Made by a program: the position numbers and the translations under genes
DNA from: Alteromonas sp. MMG017
Lineage (GTDB): Bacteria > Pseudomonadota > Gammaproteobacteria > Enterobacterales > Alteromonadaceae
DNA length: 64,000 nt
Direction: 5' to 3'
NCBI RefSeq assembly: GCF_018100795.1
Contig: NZ_JAGJDY010000015.1
Coordinates: 1 to 64,000 of the forward strand
Shown: positions 52,749 to 63,145 of the stretch, piece after piece
Numbering within the stretch: position 1 is the stretch's first letter
Layout of the letters: each line of letters starts with the position of its first letter
The notes under the pieces: generated by a model
The model's input: the letters and a program-made list of their open reading frames with translations, nothing else
Databases searched by the model: none
What the model was told of the DNA's origin: nothing

Positions 52749-54047
52749 TTAGTTAGCCACACTGCTTACGCTACTCGAGGGCCATAGTAATTCGACGTGA
52801 GCCCCACCCGTCGATTTATTTGAGAGTTTCAGTTTACCGCCATGCTTACTTAAAACCGATTCAACGAAGGTCAAACCAATACCAGCGCCATTGGTTTTGG
52901 TGGTGAAAAGCGGGGTAATGGCGTTCTCTATGTTTGAAAAGCCCGTGCCATTGTCAGAGACAATAAGATGTTGTTGGGTGTCTTTTATATAAAATTGAAT
53001 CTCTATGTTAACCCCTTTTCCATCAACGGATTCAACGGCATTTTTAATCAAATTAATAAGCACCTGAGCCAGTAACTGAGGATCACCGTAACCGCTTTTT
53101 TGCCCCACAAAGTTCAGCGTATCATTGCTGCCTAACAATACTTTGGTTTGCTCAATCAAGAGCGCTAAATCGAAGTATTCATAACTTGGTTCTGGAATTT
53201 TTGCCACCTCAGCAAACCGCTCTACGAAGTTAAGTAGACCGTCAGAGCGTGTCTTAACCCTTGTAAGCACTTTACGTACCTGCTCTGTATCCCATTGCTG
53301 CATAGAAAGAATGGTTTCGGCCATTGACGACATGGGCGTAAGGGTATTTCGTAACTCGTGACTAAGCACTCTAACAAGGTTTTTCTGGACGGCTTGCTCG
53401 CTTTGCTTTAATTCGGAATCGATATTCACAGCAGTAAACAAATGTGCAGATTGTTGCAGGTAGTTAAGCGCACTAGACTGAGAGCGCCAACTTTTTGAAA
53501 GTGATGGATGATGGATTTTTTCATTCTTTACAGCGAAACCCAACTGAGAGGCATTCATGCCTTGCAGCAAACTTATCTCACTAATGGCATAGGCTTCTCG
53601 GTTTGCATAAATTAACGTGAAATCATCGTCAAAAACAATAATGGCAATGGGAATATCTTCAAACAATTGCGCTAATAATACAGTGAGCATCTGCGTTGAA
53701 GCTGTGTTTGATGAGTGTGTTGATTGTAGTCGTTTAATTTCACGAACCAAGTCGCTAATAAGCACTGAGTTGCCACGCTGAGATAAGCTTACTCCCGACT
53801 CTCCCATGTTAATGCTTTGCACATAAGCCGTTACCCGCATGATGGATGAACGCCAAAAATCCCATGCTCGCCACGCTGCCCAACATAGCGGATAAGATAG
53901 AAAAAAAAGAAGTGTGAATATAGCCAGTAAGGACCAGTTTAATGTGAGTCCAATAAAGGCCGCTAAACCAAGAAAAATAACAACTACGCCAGCCAGTCCG
54001 GCTTTAACCTTGAACTCTACCGAATAACTTCCATTATTCAATCTCAA
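52749..54047 (-). CDS. Sensor histidine kinase of the ABC-efflux operon
   Basis: A 432-aa kinase: two membrane helices (about 15-58) with almost no periplasmic loop, a PAS-like domain (about 120-180), the HisKA box RVLSHELRNTLTPMS with H230, then the ATPase N box NLIKNAVESV and G boxes DNGTGFSN and GAGIGLTFVESVLSKHGG. It probably senses a membrane or cytoplasmic signal. It overlaps the response regulator stop by 14 bp. Confidence 0.92.
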   Translation of the reverse strand: MRLNNGSYSVEFKVKAGLAGVVVIFLGLAAFIGLTLNWSLLAIFTLLFFLSYPLCWAAWRAWDFWRSSIMRVTAYVQSINMGESGVSLSQRGNSVLISDLVREIKRLQSTHSSNTASTQMLTVLLAQLFEDIPIAIIVFDDDFTLIYANREAYAISEISLLQGMNASQLGFAVKNEKIHHPSLSKSWRSQSSALNYLQQSAHLFTAVNIDSELKQSEQAVQKNLVRVLSHELRNTLTPMSSMAETILSMQQWDTEQVRKVLTRVKTRSDGLLNFVERFAEVAKIPEPSYEYFDLALLIEQTKVLLGSNDTLNFVGQKSGYGDPQLLAQVLINLIKNAVESVDGKGVNIEIQFYIKDTQQHLIVSDNGTGFSNIENAITPLFTTKTNGAGIGLTFVESVLSKHGGKLKLSNKSTGGAHVELLWPSSSVSSVAN

Positions 54048-55416
54048 AGTCCTCTTTGTTCAGCTGGTATTTTTCCAACCTTCTGTACAAGGCGTTACGA
54101 GAGATCCCCAATGCAGAAGCAGCTTTACTCATATGACCCTGATATTTTTTTAGCGCGTGAATGATCATATCAAATTCAACATCATCTAGTGAACGCAAGA
54201 CGCCTTCATCCATCTCTTCTTGGGGCGCTTTTTTATCCGTCAACATGATATGCGATGGCTCTATAACGTTTTCCCGGCAAAGAATGACAGCACGCTCAAT
54301 AACGTGACTGAGTTCACGCACGTTCCCAGGCCAACTATAATCATTTAGAAGTCTCACCACCTCGTTATTCAGTTTTAAGTTTTTTTTCTTATATTTAACT
54401 GAAAATTTATCAATGAGATTTTTTGCCAATAGAACAATATCTTCTTGTCTTTCTCGTAAAGGTGGTAGCGACAGTACAAACGTATTTAGGCGGAACATGA
54501 GGTCACGTCGAAACGCGCCACTATCCACCATGTCATTTAGGTTCGCGTTTGTTGCACTTATTATTCTGACATCTGCACTGTACGTTACACTTGAACCCAC
54601 TGGTTCAAATTCGTTGCTTTCCAGCACTCGAAGCAGCTTTGGTTGAACTGCGTTAGGCAACGCGCCAATTTCATCGAAAAATAACGTGCCGTTTTGCGCT
54701 AATTCAAAGCGCCCTTTGCGGGCTTCCTTGGCATCTGTAAAGGCGCCTTTAACATGTCCAAAAAGCTCACTTTCAAAGAGGCTTTCGGGTATAGCCCCCA
54801 TATTAACAGACACTAAAGGTGCGGAATGTCGACGTGATAAATGATGAATACGCTCAGCAAGCAGCGACTTACCCGTCCCGTTTTCGCCTAAAATAAGCAC
54901 ACTAGCTTGCGTATCAGCAACTTGCTCAATCATGGCTTCCAGTGCTTGCATAGCGGGTGACTGTGCAATCCACGCACTTATTTTTGTGGCCCCTTTCACG
55001 GGAGTATTACGCGCTCTTTTTTGGGGAGATTGTGGATTAGCAAATACGTGTTTGTTGACCAATTCAATCAACTTTTGGTTATCCCAAGGCTTTTCTACAA
55101 AATCAGCCGCACCTAACTGCATACCTTTCACCGCAAGCTCAATATTTCCCCATGCCGTCATTAGTACGGTTGCTATGTTTTGCTGTGTTAAAAGCTCAAG
55201 GACTTCAAGCCCTTCTCCACCACTGGTGGTATCTCTGCGGAAGTTCATATCAAGCAGCACGAGATTAGGAGTCTGCTGCGCAAGAATGCGAGCCAACTGT
55301 TTTGGGTCGTTAGCCTCTAAAACTTGATACCCTTCGTTCGATAGCAGCATTGACAACGCGAAGCGAATATCTTCATCGTCGTCGACAACGACCACCATTC
55401 CTTTTGTACTAGGCAT
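54034..55416 (-). CDS. NtrC-family sigma-54 response regulator
   Basis: A 460-aa regulator from ATG 55416 (AAAGGTG upstream; the TTG at 55440 is less likely). Receiver domain: [11 protein letters not shown], phosphoacceptor D56 in LLDMNF, and FVEKPW. AAA+ domain: Walker A GENGTGKS and the sigma-54 loop in the GAFTDAK variant. A Fis-type helix-turn-helix ends it ([22 protein letters not shown]). It presumably activates the adaptor-ATPase-permease operon in which it sits. Confidence 0.92.
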   Translation of the reverse strand: MPSTKGMVVVVDDDEDIRFALSMLLSNEGYQVLEANDPKQLARILAQQTPNLVLLDMNFRRDTTSGGEGLEVLELLTQQNIATVLMTAWGNIELAVKGMQLGAADFVEKPWDNQKLIELVNKHVFANPQSPQKRARNTPVKGATKISAWIAQSPAMQALEAMIEQVADTQASVLILGENGTGKSLLAERIHHLSRRHSAPLVSVNMGAIPESLFESELFGHVKGAFTDAKEARKGRFELAQNGTLFFDEIGALPNAVQPKLLRVLESNEFEPVGSSVTYSADVRIISATNANLNDMVDSGAFRRDLMFRLNTFVLSLPPLRERQEDIVLLAKNLIDKFSVKYKKKNLKLNNEVVRLLNDYSWPGNVRELSHVIERAVILCRENVIEPSHIMLTDKKAPQEEMDEGVLRSLDDVEFDMIIHALKKYQGHMSKAASALGISRNALYRRLEKYQLNKEDFEIE

Positions 55417-55488
55417 TTGACACCTTTGATGAACGCCCAAGACCTCATAGCCTTGGAGCGTTATAGCTTTAATCTCGTTGTAACAGAC

Positions 55489-57957
55489 TTACAACTCTCT
55501 GAGCGTGCGCATTGGATCTTTTCGAATCACTTTCCAACCGGGAATAGCGACCGATACCAACATAGCTAGCGCCAAAGCAAAATTTATTATGGCTGTGGCA
55601 GTCCAGTCAAGCGAAGGCGCACTTTCAAACAGGCCTAAAATATATTGATAAACAACCACGCCGGCAATCGCGCCAACGCTTAGGCCAACAATCAGTATCC
55701 ATAACGACTCTTTCATGAGTAATTGAAGAAGTCGAATTTGTTTCGCTCCGGTTGCCATTCTTACAGCAAGTTCATAGCTTCTTTGGCTGGCAGTCATTTG
55801 GCTTAATCCCGAAACGCCAATAATTGCTAACACTAGGGTTAATCCGGCTAAACCTGCAATAACAATCATATTCAAACGTGTAGCTTGTGTAATGCTATCC
55901 CAGCGCTCATCCATCGACACTACACTTACTTCCCCTAAACGTTCATCTATTCCCACCAGCAAATTAACTACGTCATCTCGGGTTAGCACTTCTCCTTCGG
56001 GCATAATAACCACCGCTGAGAGTGCATCGAAGTTCATTCTGGTTGGGCTACTGAAGTACACTTCCGGCGCATCTACATTTAGTGTGCCTGATGGCATGGG
56101 GTCGATGTCTATGACAATACCTACAACCTTATAAATATCTTCAGCATCTTCTCCCATTTTAATCTCTTTCCCCACCATAGACATCCACTCGCTTTCGCCT
56201 GCACGACCGATAGCGAAAGACTGAGAAATTAAGACATTAGGCATATCGATATCATCTTTGGTTAAATCACGCCCAGCAAGTAATTGGATATCAAACGCCG
56301 ACAACATTTCTGGTGCCCACATTAACGGTCGAATCATTACTGAATCTCCCGTATCTGGGTCTGGGTAAGCACTCATAGATACATTAGCCGTTAATGGTAG
56401 TGCATTAATATCGAAAACCTCGCCACCAAGAGTAGATAGGCGCTCTGTAAGCTCTTGTCTTAACTGTTGCCATTCACTGCCTTGGTAAGTTTCAAACTCT
56501 TCAAGCGATCCTCGCCATGTATCATCACTGACTTGCAAGCCAACTTCGTAGGCGTTCGGCATACTGTAACCCAAGCTTTGGTAGGCACTGTTGTAACTAT
56601 CTTTAACCGACACACTGGCGGCAGTAAGTAACACACACGCTAAGGAAAGTTGAAACACCATAAGTACTTTGCTAATGATTTGTTTCTGCTGCGCTGGAGT
56701 GCCTTTTCCGCTTGAATTTAGGCTATCGGTTAATGCCAATTTGTCGACATATAGAAGCGCAATGGTGGCGAAGGTAACGTTAATCAGTACAATAAAAATG
56801 AGCGCTAGCAACACACTGCTCATATCGACTGAAATTTGATCTAACAAAGGTAAGTTGTCCCCTGCCAATATGGGTAGAATCTTAATTAACCACCCTGCCG
56901 ATATTAGTCCGAGTAAAGTCGCCATCAAAAACATAGGTAAGTTTTCTACGAATATTAGACGGCGAAGTTTACCCACAGATGCCCCCATGCAAATTTGGAT
57001 CGCAAACTCTTTACTTCGACTTTGATAGTGCGCAATAAATAGGTTCAACAAGTTGAGGCACGCCATAATCAGTAAACAGACCATGGCAATAATAAGTACA
57101 AAAACTAATTGCTCACTGTCACCAATAAAGGCATCTCTATAGCTAGAGACTTGCCCCACTACCTTCTTGCTTAACAAAAAGTCTCGAGCGCGCTCGGCAG
57201 TGATGTCGTTGTTAGCATAATCAATAAACCAACTTTCTAGGTCGCTAGGCTGGGGTAAGGCACTCATGGGACCCCGCACCACCGTAATTGGGCCCATATT
57301 AAGAGTAATGGTGTCTGGTGACGCCAAACTGTCATCTAACTTTTCGAAACGCCACACTTGTTCTGGCATATCGTCACTCAAGCTTACCGTGTTTAAACTG
57401 GTGTAGTTGTCAAACACACCAAATACGGGGACATCACTTCCTTCAATGCGAAGTGTCATGCGCGATATATCCGTTGCACTACCAAAAAACGATTGCCACA
57501 AGCTTTTTGAAATCCATATCCCTTCTTCAGCGTTTTCAATGGTGCTACTTTGGCCAAAGAGAAGTTCAAGCCCTAGTATTTCTGGCGTTCCTGTTGAAGC
57601 ATTAAAGGACGTCACATTGATATCGGTATTTGCAATGCTAACATTGGTATTGTTGGGCGAAAGATAGCCCCAGTCTAATTGCTTTCCCCAATATTGTTTA
57701 GCCGATGCCACTCGTCGCAAATCGCTGAAAAAGGGAACCACAAGACCTTCATTAAATTCTAGATTTAACTCAACGTAATGAAGATTGTTTTCATCTATGT
57801 CTGGCAAAGGTTTAAGCAGCAGAGTATTGGCTACAGCAACCACTGTGAGAACCGCAGCCAGGGTTAAACCCAGTGTTGATATTAACGGCAAGCTTAGCCG
57901 GGACAATATAAAAACCTTAGCGATGCCTTGTTTAAACGCATTGATGTATAGCTTCAT
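55489..57957 (-). CDS. MacB/FtsX-type ABC permease
   Basis: An 822-aa permease: an N-terminal membrane helix, a large periplasmic MacB-like region, an FtsX domain (about 270-420), a further periplasmic region and a second FtsX domain (about 680-810) ending GWKVIRKDPMRTLREL. This double arrangement is the two-FtsX-domain permease type. With its separate ATPase and adaptor it forms a tripartite efflux or envelope-stress exporter. It overlaps the ATPase gene by 4 bp. Confidence 0.9.
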   Translation of the reverse strand: MKLYINAFKQGIAKVFILSRLSLPLISTLGLTLAAVLTVVAVANTLLLKPLPDIDENNLHYVELNLEFNEGLVVPFFSDLRRVASAKQYWGKQLDWGYLSPNNTNVSIANTDINVTSFNASTGTPEILGLELLFGQSSTIENAEEGIWISKSLWQSFFGSATDISRMTLRIEGSDVPVFGVFDNYTSLNTVSLSDDMPEQVWRFEKLDDSLASPDTITLNMGPITVVRGPMSALPQPSDLESWFIDYANNDITAERARDFLLSKKVVGQVSSYRDAFIGDSEQLVFVLIIAMVCLLIMACLNLLNLFIAHYQSRSKEFAIQICMGASVGKLRRLIFVENLPMFLMATLLGLISAGWLIKILPILAGDNLPLLDQISVDMSSVLLALIFIVLINVTFATIALLYVDKLALTDSLNSSGKGTPAQQKQIISKVLMVFQLSLACVLLTAASVSVKDSYNSAYQSLGYSMPNAYEVGLQVSDDTWRGSLEEFETYQGSEWQQLRQELTERLSTLGGEVFDINALPLTANVSMSAYPDPDTGDSVMIRPLMWAPEMLSAFDIQLLAGRDLTKDDIDMPNVLISQSFAIGRAGESEWMSMVGKEIKMGEDAEDIYKVVGIVIDIDPMPSGTLNVDAPEVYFSSPTRMNFDALSAVVIMPEGEVLTRDDVVNLLVGIDERLGEVSVVSMDERWDSITQATRLNMIVIAGLAGLTLVLAIIGVSGLSQMTASQRSYELAVRMATGAKQIRLLQLLMKESLWILIVGLSVGAIAGVVVYQYILGLFESAPSLDWTATAIINFALALAMLVSVAIPGWKVIRKDPMRTLREL

Positions 57958-58670
57958 ACAACCCCCTGCTCATGCTCAAAACGCATTTGTTTCTCGCCCA
58001 CTATTTTACCGTCTAACAATTGAATCTGACGACTTACTAAGCCACTATAACGGCTGTCATGCGTTACCATAACGATGGTGGCTCCTTGCTGATTTAGCTC
58101 CATCAACAGCTTCATCACTGCATCACCGTTTTTGGTATCAAGATTTCCAGTTGGTTCGTCAACCAGTATTAAGTCTGGCTTACCAACAAGTGCTCTGGCG
58201 ATTGCCACGCGCTGTTGTTGGCCACCCGATAGCTGGTTAGGCTTATAGTTAATTTTATGCTGCATATCCACTCTATCTAGTGCCTCAAAAACAGCGGCTT
58301 TTATTACTTCTGTTTTCTCGCCTCTATGCGCTAGGGGAAGTGCAACGTTGTCAAAAACCGTCATGCTATCGATGAGATTAAAAGACTGAAATACATAGCC
58401 TATATGTTGATTTCGTACTTGGGTTCTTTGGTCTACTGATAACCCTTTGGTATCAATACCACTTATTTGATAATCCCCTTCGCTTGCACTATCTAGCAGC
58501 CCCATAATGGTTAGCAAGGTAGATTTACCGCAACCAGAGGGGCCAGTAATAGCAACAAAATCACCACTGTGTATATCAAGCGAAATACCTTGCAGCGCTA
58601 GTGTCTCTATTTCAGAGCCAGAATATTTCTTGTGTATGTTGTGCATGCTCACTACCGTTTCATTTCCCAT
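57954..58670 (-). CDS. ABC transporter ATPase (MacB/LolD type)
   Basis: A 238-aa ATPase with Walker [10 protein letters not shown], signature [15 protein letters not shown], Walker [13 protein letters not shown], and the D/H loop [10 protein letters not shown]. It matches the MacB/LolD/FtsE class that works with FtsX-type permeases. GGGATAAG precedes the ATG; it starts 3 bp after the adaptor stop. Confidence 0.95.
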   Translation of the reverse strand: MGNETVVSMHNIHKKYSGSEIETLALQGISLDIHSGDFVAITGPSGCGKSTLLTIMGLLDSASEGDYQISGIDTKGLSVDQRTQVRNQHIGYVFQSFNLIDSMTVFDNVALPLAHRGEKTEVIKAAVFEALDRVDMQHKINYKPNQLSGGQQQRVAIARALVGKPDLILVDEPTGNLDTKNGDAVMKLLMELNQQGATIVMVTHDSRYSGLVSRQIQLLDGKIVGEKQMRFEHEQGVV

Positions 58671-58673
58671 CTC

Positions 58674-59921
58674 TTATCCCTCTTCTCTGATTGTCATTAA
58701 GTCGTGTACAGACCATTCGTCCTGCATTTGCGATATGAAGTGTTCATCTACGTCTACGCCAGACTGAATGATGAGCTTACCTTTGGTTAATCCTCCTAGC
58801 TGAATGCGTCTTTTCACAGCATGGATTTTATCTGTCCCCAGGACGAACCTATCAAGCTGAGACATAGGCCGTAATCCAGCGTTCTGGGTGACATACAAGG
58901 CATTAATCTGCGTTTTTATAAATATTTGCCCAGTCACTGGCGCCAAGGGCCGAGCATCAGAGGGTAGCTCACTGGTTAACTTTACTTCAGCGATAACCAC
59001 GCCGTTACTAACAACAGATTCGATAAGATTGACCTCTCCACTTATTTGCCCTTTTCGGGTGGTAAGTTCAACAGGTGCCCCTAAGGTAATTTGGTCGACC
59101 TGATGTTGTGGCACTCGTAAGCGAGCAAGGAGTTTATCTACCGAGCCCACTCTTCCAAGCACAGTACCTTGAGGAAGTGTTTCACCTATTCCTACCTCTA
59201 AGCTTTGCAGCGTACCGTATATGCCAGCCTTAACCTGCATATCGTCTAATTGATTTGAAAGTAACGCCACTTGCTGATTTAGTTGCTCTAACTCAATTTG
59301 ACGTTGCTTGAGCTGGAAGGCTTGTACTTTTAAGAAGTGTTGATATTTTTGGCGTTCGAATTCGAGTTTCTTCGCTTCTTGTTTAACGGTAAGTTCAGCC
59401 CGCTGTATTTCAAGCTTTGCTGATACGCCTCGCTCAGAAAGCTGCTTGTTTACACTGAGTTCAAGCTGGCCACGCTCTAATGCTGCTTCAATATCTGCCA
59501 TTCGACTCTGGTAATCTAAACGTTCATTCTGCTGCTCTAACTCAAAGGATTCCAACTGTACTTTTTGACCATTGTAATCGCCCACGGCTGACTGGTAAGC
59601 TCTATTAAGTTCAGGGTTGGCAAGTGACAGTATTACCGTGCTAGGTTCAACGGAAGCGCCGGGGCGAAGATAAATCTCTGCAACTTTACCCGATGCTTGC
59701 GATGTTAATAATCGCTCTTGTTCTGAAAAAAGCTCGCCAAAAGCATGACTGAATAAATCAATATTGCCTTGCTCAACTTTCAACACGTCCACTTCGCCAC
59801 TTGATACTACAAGTGCATCTTCTGCGTTCAACAAGAAAGTAGCGATCAGCGCTACCACCACTAATGTGCCCATCGCGTACCAATGTTTATGGTTTTTCTT
59901 CCGAGTTAATTCTATTTTCAT
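58674..59921 (-). CDS. HlyD/MacA-type membrane fusion protein
   Basis: A 415-aa adaptor from ATG 59921 (MKIELTRKKNHKHW); upstream frame not supported. Membrane helix about 16-34, first lipoyl half (SQASGKVAEIYLRPGASVEPSTVILSL), long coiled coil rich in Q/E/L (about 110-230), second lipoyl half (MQVKAGIYGTLQSLEVGIGETLPQGTVLGRVG), beta-barrel. First gene of the adaptor-ATPase-permease-regulator-kinase operon. The upstream gap carries the TGTTCGA palindrome. Confidence 0.92.
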   Translation of the reverse strand: MKIELTRKKNHKHWYAMGTLVVVALIATFLLNAEDALVVSSGEVDVLKVEQGNIDLFSHAFGELFSEQERLLTSQASGKVAEIYLRPGASVEPSTVILSLANPELNRAYQSAVGDYNGQKVQLESFELEQQNERLDYQSRMADIEAALERGQLELSVNKQLSERGVSAKLEIQRAELTVKQEAKKLEFERQKYQHFLKVQAFQLKQRQIELEQLNQQVALLSNQLDDMQVKAGIYGTLQSLEVGIGETLPQGTVLGRVGSVDKLLARLRVPQHQVDQITLGAPVELTTRKGQISGEVNLIESVVSNGVVIAEVKLTSELPSDARPLAPVTGQIFIKTQINALYVTQNAGLRPMSQLDRFVLGTDKIHAVKRRIQLGGLTKGKLIIQSGVDVDEHFISQMQDEWSVHDLMTIREEG

Positions 59922-60032
59922 GGTGCTCTGCCTTTTCACTTTGCAACTGATAATGAAAAAGCCATGCCAAGTTAAAAAACAACAATAAATCAATAACTTA
60001 AAATTAAACCAGTTATATACTTAGCGGTTGTA

Positions 60033-60048
60033 TGTTCGATATCGAACA
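60033..60048. promoter_or_regulatory. 16-bp palindrome, candidate site for the NtrC-type regulator
   Basis: TGTTCGATATCGAACA is a perfect palindrome, followed by a half-site TGTTCGA at 60053-60059. It lies about 110-125 bp upstream of the adaptor ATG, a distance usual for sigma-54 activator sites. A weak sigma-54-like match (TTGGCAT... with TTTC in place of TTGC) lies near 59955-59970. Confidence 0.6.
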
Positions 60049-60131
60049 GTATTGTTCGAATATTTTGGGGTAGGTAATGAAGGTGAAACAGAGTGATTTT
60101 ACAGAGCAAGGGTTAGGGGAATATTAAAAGG

Positions 60132-60190
60132 AAAGGAACAGCGTATTTTTCGCGTTGCTATAACGAAATGTACCCTGCTCCCGCTTATTT
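60132..60190. repeat. Degenerate copy of the dispersed hairpin
   Basis: GGAACAGCGTATTTTT and the partner AAATGTACCCTGCTCC resemble the CAGAGTAC hairpins in layout and the A/T-rich inner part, with several mismatches. It lies just past the NhaC stop. Confidence 0.4.
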
Positions 60191-60202
60191 TAACACAGTG
60201 GC

Positions 60203-61690
60203 TTAATCGGTCTTGGGCGATCCATCTTCGTTGAATTCAGCAATTGCTTCGCCGGAAGTCTCCCAACGTTCACGTTCTTCATCGGTCGCTTTTGGTGAAA
60301 AAAGCCCCGTGTACGCATAAAAAATGCCGATTAATGGCGCGGTCCAGCATGCAAAGGCCAAGGGTATATACAGTAGGTTTTCTAGGTTATCGCCAGTTAC
60401 ACCTAAACCCAGTGCAGTAATAACAAATGCCCCACCCGCGTTCCATGGAATTAACGGCGACATCAAGGTGCCACCTTCTTCAATGCCTCTGGCAAGGTTC
60501 AAGGTAGAATAGCCCATTCCTCGGTATACCGGTGAGTACATACGCCCCGGTAACGCCACAGATAAGTAGGGGTCACCAGCTACTAAGTTAGTCGCAAATG
60601 CGGTTCCAACGGCGGCAGTTTGTGTGCCTGCAAATGTGGTTGCTTTGCTTTTTATCGCATTGATAATACTTCGCAAACACCCTGTAGTTTCAAGCGCACC
60701 ACCAAAGCCAAGAGCAATTAATACAAGCGAGATGGTCCACATCATCGACTGTATGCCACCGCGATTTAATAAACCGTCTATCTCTGCAATACCGGTTTCA
60801 ATTGAATACCCATTATTTGCAAAATCGAATACCGACTGCAAATTTTGCCCTTGCGTAATCATTGCCATGGCACTCCCCACTACTACACCTGCAAATAGCG
60901 AGGGCAATGGCGGGCATTTCTTAAGCGCTAAAGCCATTACAACAACCGCCGGCAACAGTGCCCAAGGAGAGATGTAAAAATTATCTTCTAGCGCATTAGT
61001 TATGCCTGCAATTTTTGCAAAGGAAACGCTTTGTGTATCAATAACAAAAAAGCCAACGGCTATGTAGATAACTAACGCTATTAACATGGCGGGAATAGTG
61101 GTCGCCATCATATTTTTGATATGAGAAAACACGTCGGTTCCCGTTACTGCTGGGGCAAGGTTGGTAGTGTCAGATAACGGCGATACTTTGTCACCAAAAA
61201 AGGCGCCAGATACTACCGCCCCAGCTGTCCAATACATGGGAATATCGAAGCCTTCACCAATACCCATTAATGCCAGCCCTACTGTGCCGACACTTCCCCA
61301 ACTGGTGCCTAGAGAAACCGACACTACCGCACATATAATCATGCCAGCAGCCAAGAAAATTTCAGGGGAAAGCGCTTTTAGACCGTAATAAATAATGGTG
61401 GGAACCGTTCCACTGGCTATCCAAACCCCAATAATCATACCAACGGTTATCAAGACCGATACCGATGGGAGTGCAACATGAACAACGTGGAAGATACCTT
61501 CTCGTATGTCTACCCAAGTAAGGCCTAAATACATGCCAACCAAACTGGTTAGCGCGAGACCGAGGGTAAGAGGAATATGAGGTTCAAATACCCCAAAGTA
61601 AAAAATTTGCGTGCCCAAGATAATTAGGGTTAGCACCACAGGGGTTAAGGCAAGTAACAAACTTGGCGTGACAGGTTGCTTATTGTTCAT
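60203..61690 (-). CDS. nhaC: NhaC-family Na+/H+ antiporter
   Basis: A 495-aa membrane protein with about eleven to twelve helices. NhaC marks: SLGTSWGSVGTVGLALMGIG, GAFFGDKVSPLSDTTNLAPAVTGTDVFSHI, and LVAGDPYLSVALPGRMY. It exports sodium in exchange for protons, fitting a marine host; some members exchange other ions or metabolites. The C-terminal tail is acidic and cytoplasmic. Single gene. Confidence 0.92.
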   Translation of the reverse strand: MNNKQPVTPSLLLALTPVVLTLIILGTQIFYFGVFEPHIPLTLGLALTSLVGMYLGLTWVDIREGIFHVVHVALPSVSVLITVGMIIGVWIASGTVPTIIYYGLKALSPEIFLAAGMIICAVVSVSLGTSWGSVGTVGLALMGIGEGFDIPMYWTAGAVVSGAFFGDKVSPLSDTTNLAPAVTGTDVFSHIKNMMATTIPAMLIALVIYIAVGFFVIDTQSVSFAKIAGITNALEDNFYISPWALLPAVVVMALALKKCPPLPSLFAGVVVGSAMAMITQGQNLQSVFDFANNGYSIETGIAEIDGLLNRGGIQSMMWTISLVLIALGFGGALETTGCLRSIINAIKSKATTFAGTQTAAVGTAFATNLVAGDPYLSVALPGRMYSPVYRGMGYSTLNLARGIEEGGTLMSPLIPWNAGGAFVITALGLGVTGDNLENLLYIPLAFACWTAPLIGIFYAYTGLFSPKATDEERERWETSGEAIAEFNEDGSPKTD

Positions 61691-61901
61691 GTCGTTGTCC
61701 GTTATTTAGAAATCCATTCCTAAAATTGATACGCGCATTGGCTTTTAACAGATCTGCTGAACAAAAAGAGGAAAGCGTCGTTTTTAGTGAAAGTCCTATG
61801 CTTACTTCACTTAGGTAATAAAGTGGTATTTAATTTATGTCGTTCATTTAAAGAGGGATTGGTAAAAAAGTGCTGTTACTTCACTGCTCTTAGTTTTCAA
61901 C

Positions 61902-61915
61902 ACTGGTATACTAGT
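61902..61915. promoter_or_regulatory. Near-perfect palindrome upstream of the RIO kinase
   Basis: ACTGGTATACTAGT (one mismatched pair) contains a -10-like TATACT on the plus strand. It resembles GntR-type operators (GGTATACC core). It is about 80 bp upstream of the kinase start. The rest of 61691-61990 shows nothing else. Confidence 0.4.
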
Positions 61916-61990
61916 TAAGCAAATTGAATAAACACATAGAGCACCTTTGTAAACAATGATGAAAACACAACACCATTTAGCAGGCAGTGA

Positions 61991-62851
61991 GTGAAAATAC
62001 CTAAACGCCTACAACCTCTCGTCGATGATGGTTTAATCGACGAAGTACTAAGCCGCTTAATGAGCGGTAAAGAAGCCGATGTTTTTGTTGTTCGCTGTGG
62101 TGAACATGTTCGCTGTGCAAAGGTTTATAAAGATGCCGTTAAACGCAGCTTCAAAAAAGCGGCGCAGTATCAAGAAGGTCGTAAAGTGCGCGGTGGACGC
62201 CAGGCACGCGCCATGGGCAAACGTTCTAGCTACGGTCGCCAAATAGAAGAAGAGATTTGGCAAACAGCAGAGGTGGATGCCCTATCACGGTTAAACGAAG
62301 CGGGCGTGCGTGTACCAGATACATACTGCTGTATAGACGGCGTGCTGCTGATGGAGTTGGTGTCTGATGAACACGGTGATGTAGCCCCACAATTAGGGCA
62401 CGTTAGCTTTAGTAAAGAAGACGCTATAGAACAGCATAAAATCATGATGCATAATATTATGCTTATGCTTTGCGCGGGTATTATTCACGGCGATTTATCT
62501 GAATTTAATGTGCTTGTTGACAACAATGGGCCGGTAATCATCGATTTGCCTCAAGCGGTTAATGCTTCGGCGAACAATAATGCCGAGGCCATGTTTGCCC
62601 GCGACGTTAACAATATTCGACGCTATTACGGCGAGTTTGCTCCTGAGCTATTGAATACTAACTACGCAAAAGAAATGTGGGCGCTGTTTGAAGAAGCCAA
62701 CTTAACGCCTAACTCGGTGCTTACCGGTGAGTTTGAAGATGACAGTGAAGACGCTGACGTAGACGCAATACTAGAAGAAATACAAGCCGCTGCTGACGAA
62801 GAGCAAGAACGATTAGCCCGCATTAATTTTTCTGATGATGATAATTTATAG
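61991..62851 (+). CDS. RIO1-like serine/threonine kinase
   Basis: A 286-aa bacterial RIO-type kinase. SRLMSGKEADVFVV (nucleotide loop), K44 in RCAKVYK, catalytic IIHGDLSEFNVLV (D168) and metal-binding IIDLPQAV (D185). The C-terminus is strongly acidic. Start is GTG 61991. Bacterial members are thought to act in ribosome or stress pathways, but targets are unknown. A degenerate repeat hairpin follows. Confidence 0.92.
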   Translation: MKIPKRLQPLVDDGLIDEVLSRLMSGKEADVFVVRCGEHVRCAKVYKDAVKRSFKKAAQYQEGRKVRGGRQARAMGKRSSYGRQIEEEIWQTAEVDALSRLNEAGVRVPDTYCCIDGVLLMELVSDEHGDVAPQLGHVSFSKEDAIEQHKIMMHNIMLMLCAGIIHGDLSEFNVLVDNNGPVIIDLPQAVNASANNNAEAMFARDVNNIRRYYGEFAPELLNTNYAKEMWALFEEANLTPNSVLTGEFEDDSEDADVDAILEEIQAAADEEQERLARINFSDDDNL

Positions 62852-62862
62852 ATAGATAAAAC

Positions 62863-62912
62863 AATGGGGCAGAATCATTTTTTAAAAGAAATGTACTCGG
62901 CCTCTTTGGTGT
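62863..62912. repeat. Degenerate copy of the dispersed hairpin (after RIO kinase)
   Basis: ATGGGGCAGAATCATTTTTT with a partner AAATGTACTCGGCCTC fits the family layout but pairs poorly. The gap to 63145 holds nothing else I can support. Confidence 0.4.
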
Positions 62913-63145
62913 ACGCTCTATAAATATCATCGCCCTCCGCTACGCCCAACCCCGATTGATTAAATTTAGCACAATCAATAACTTATACTGTCAGCTTTAC
63001 TTACACACTCTTATCATTCATATCGAAAGACAAAAATTACCCTTTATAAATCAGATTGTTACCTTATGGCATGGATTTCGCTAACTTTCCGCGCGCCACA
63101 CTATGAATAAAAACAAAAAAATTATCTATAAGGATATAATTTATA

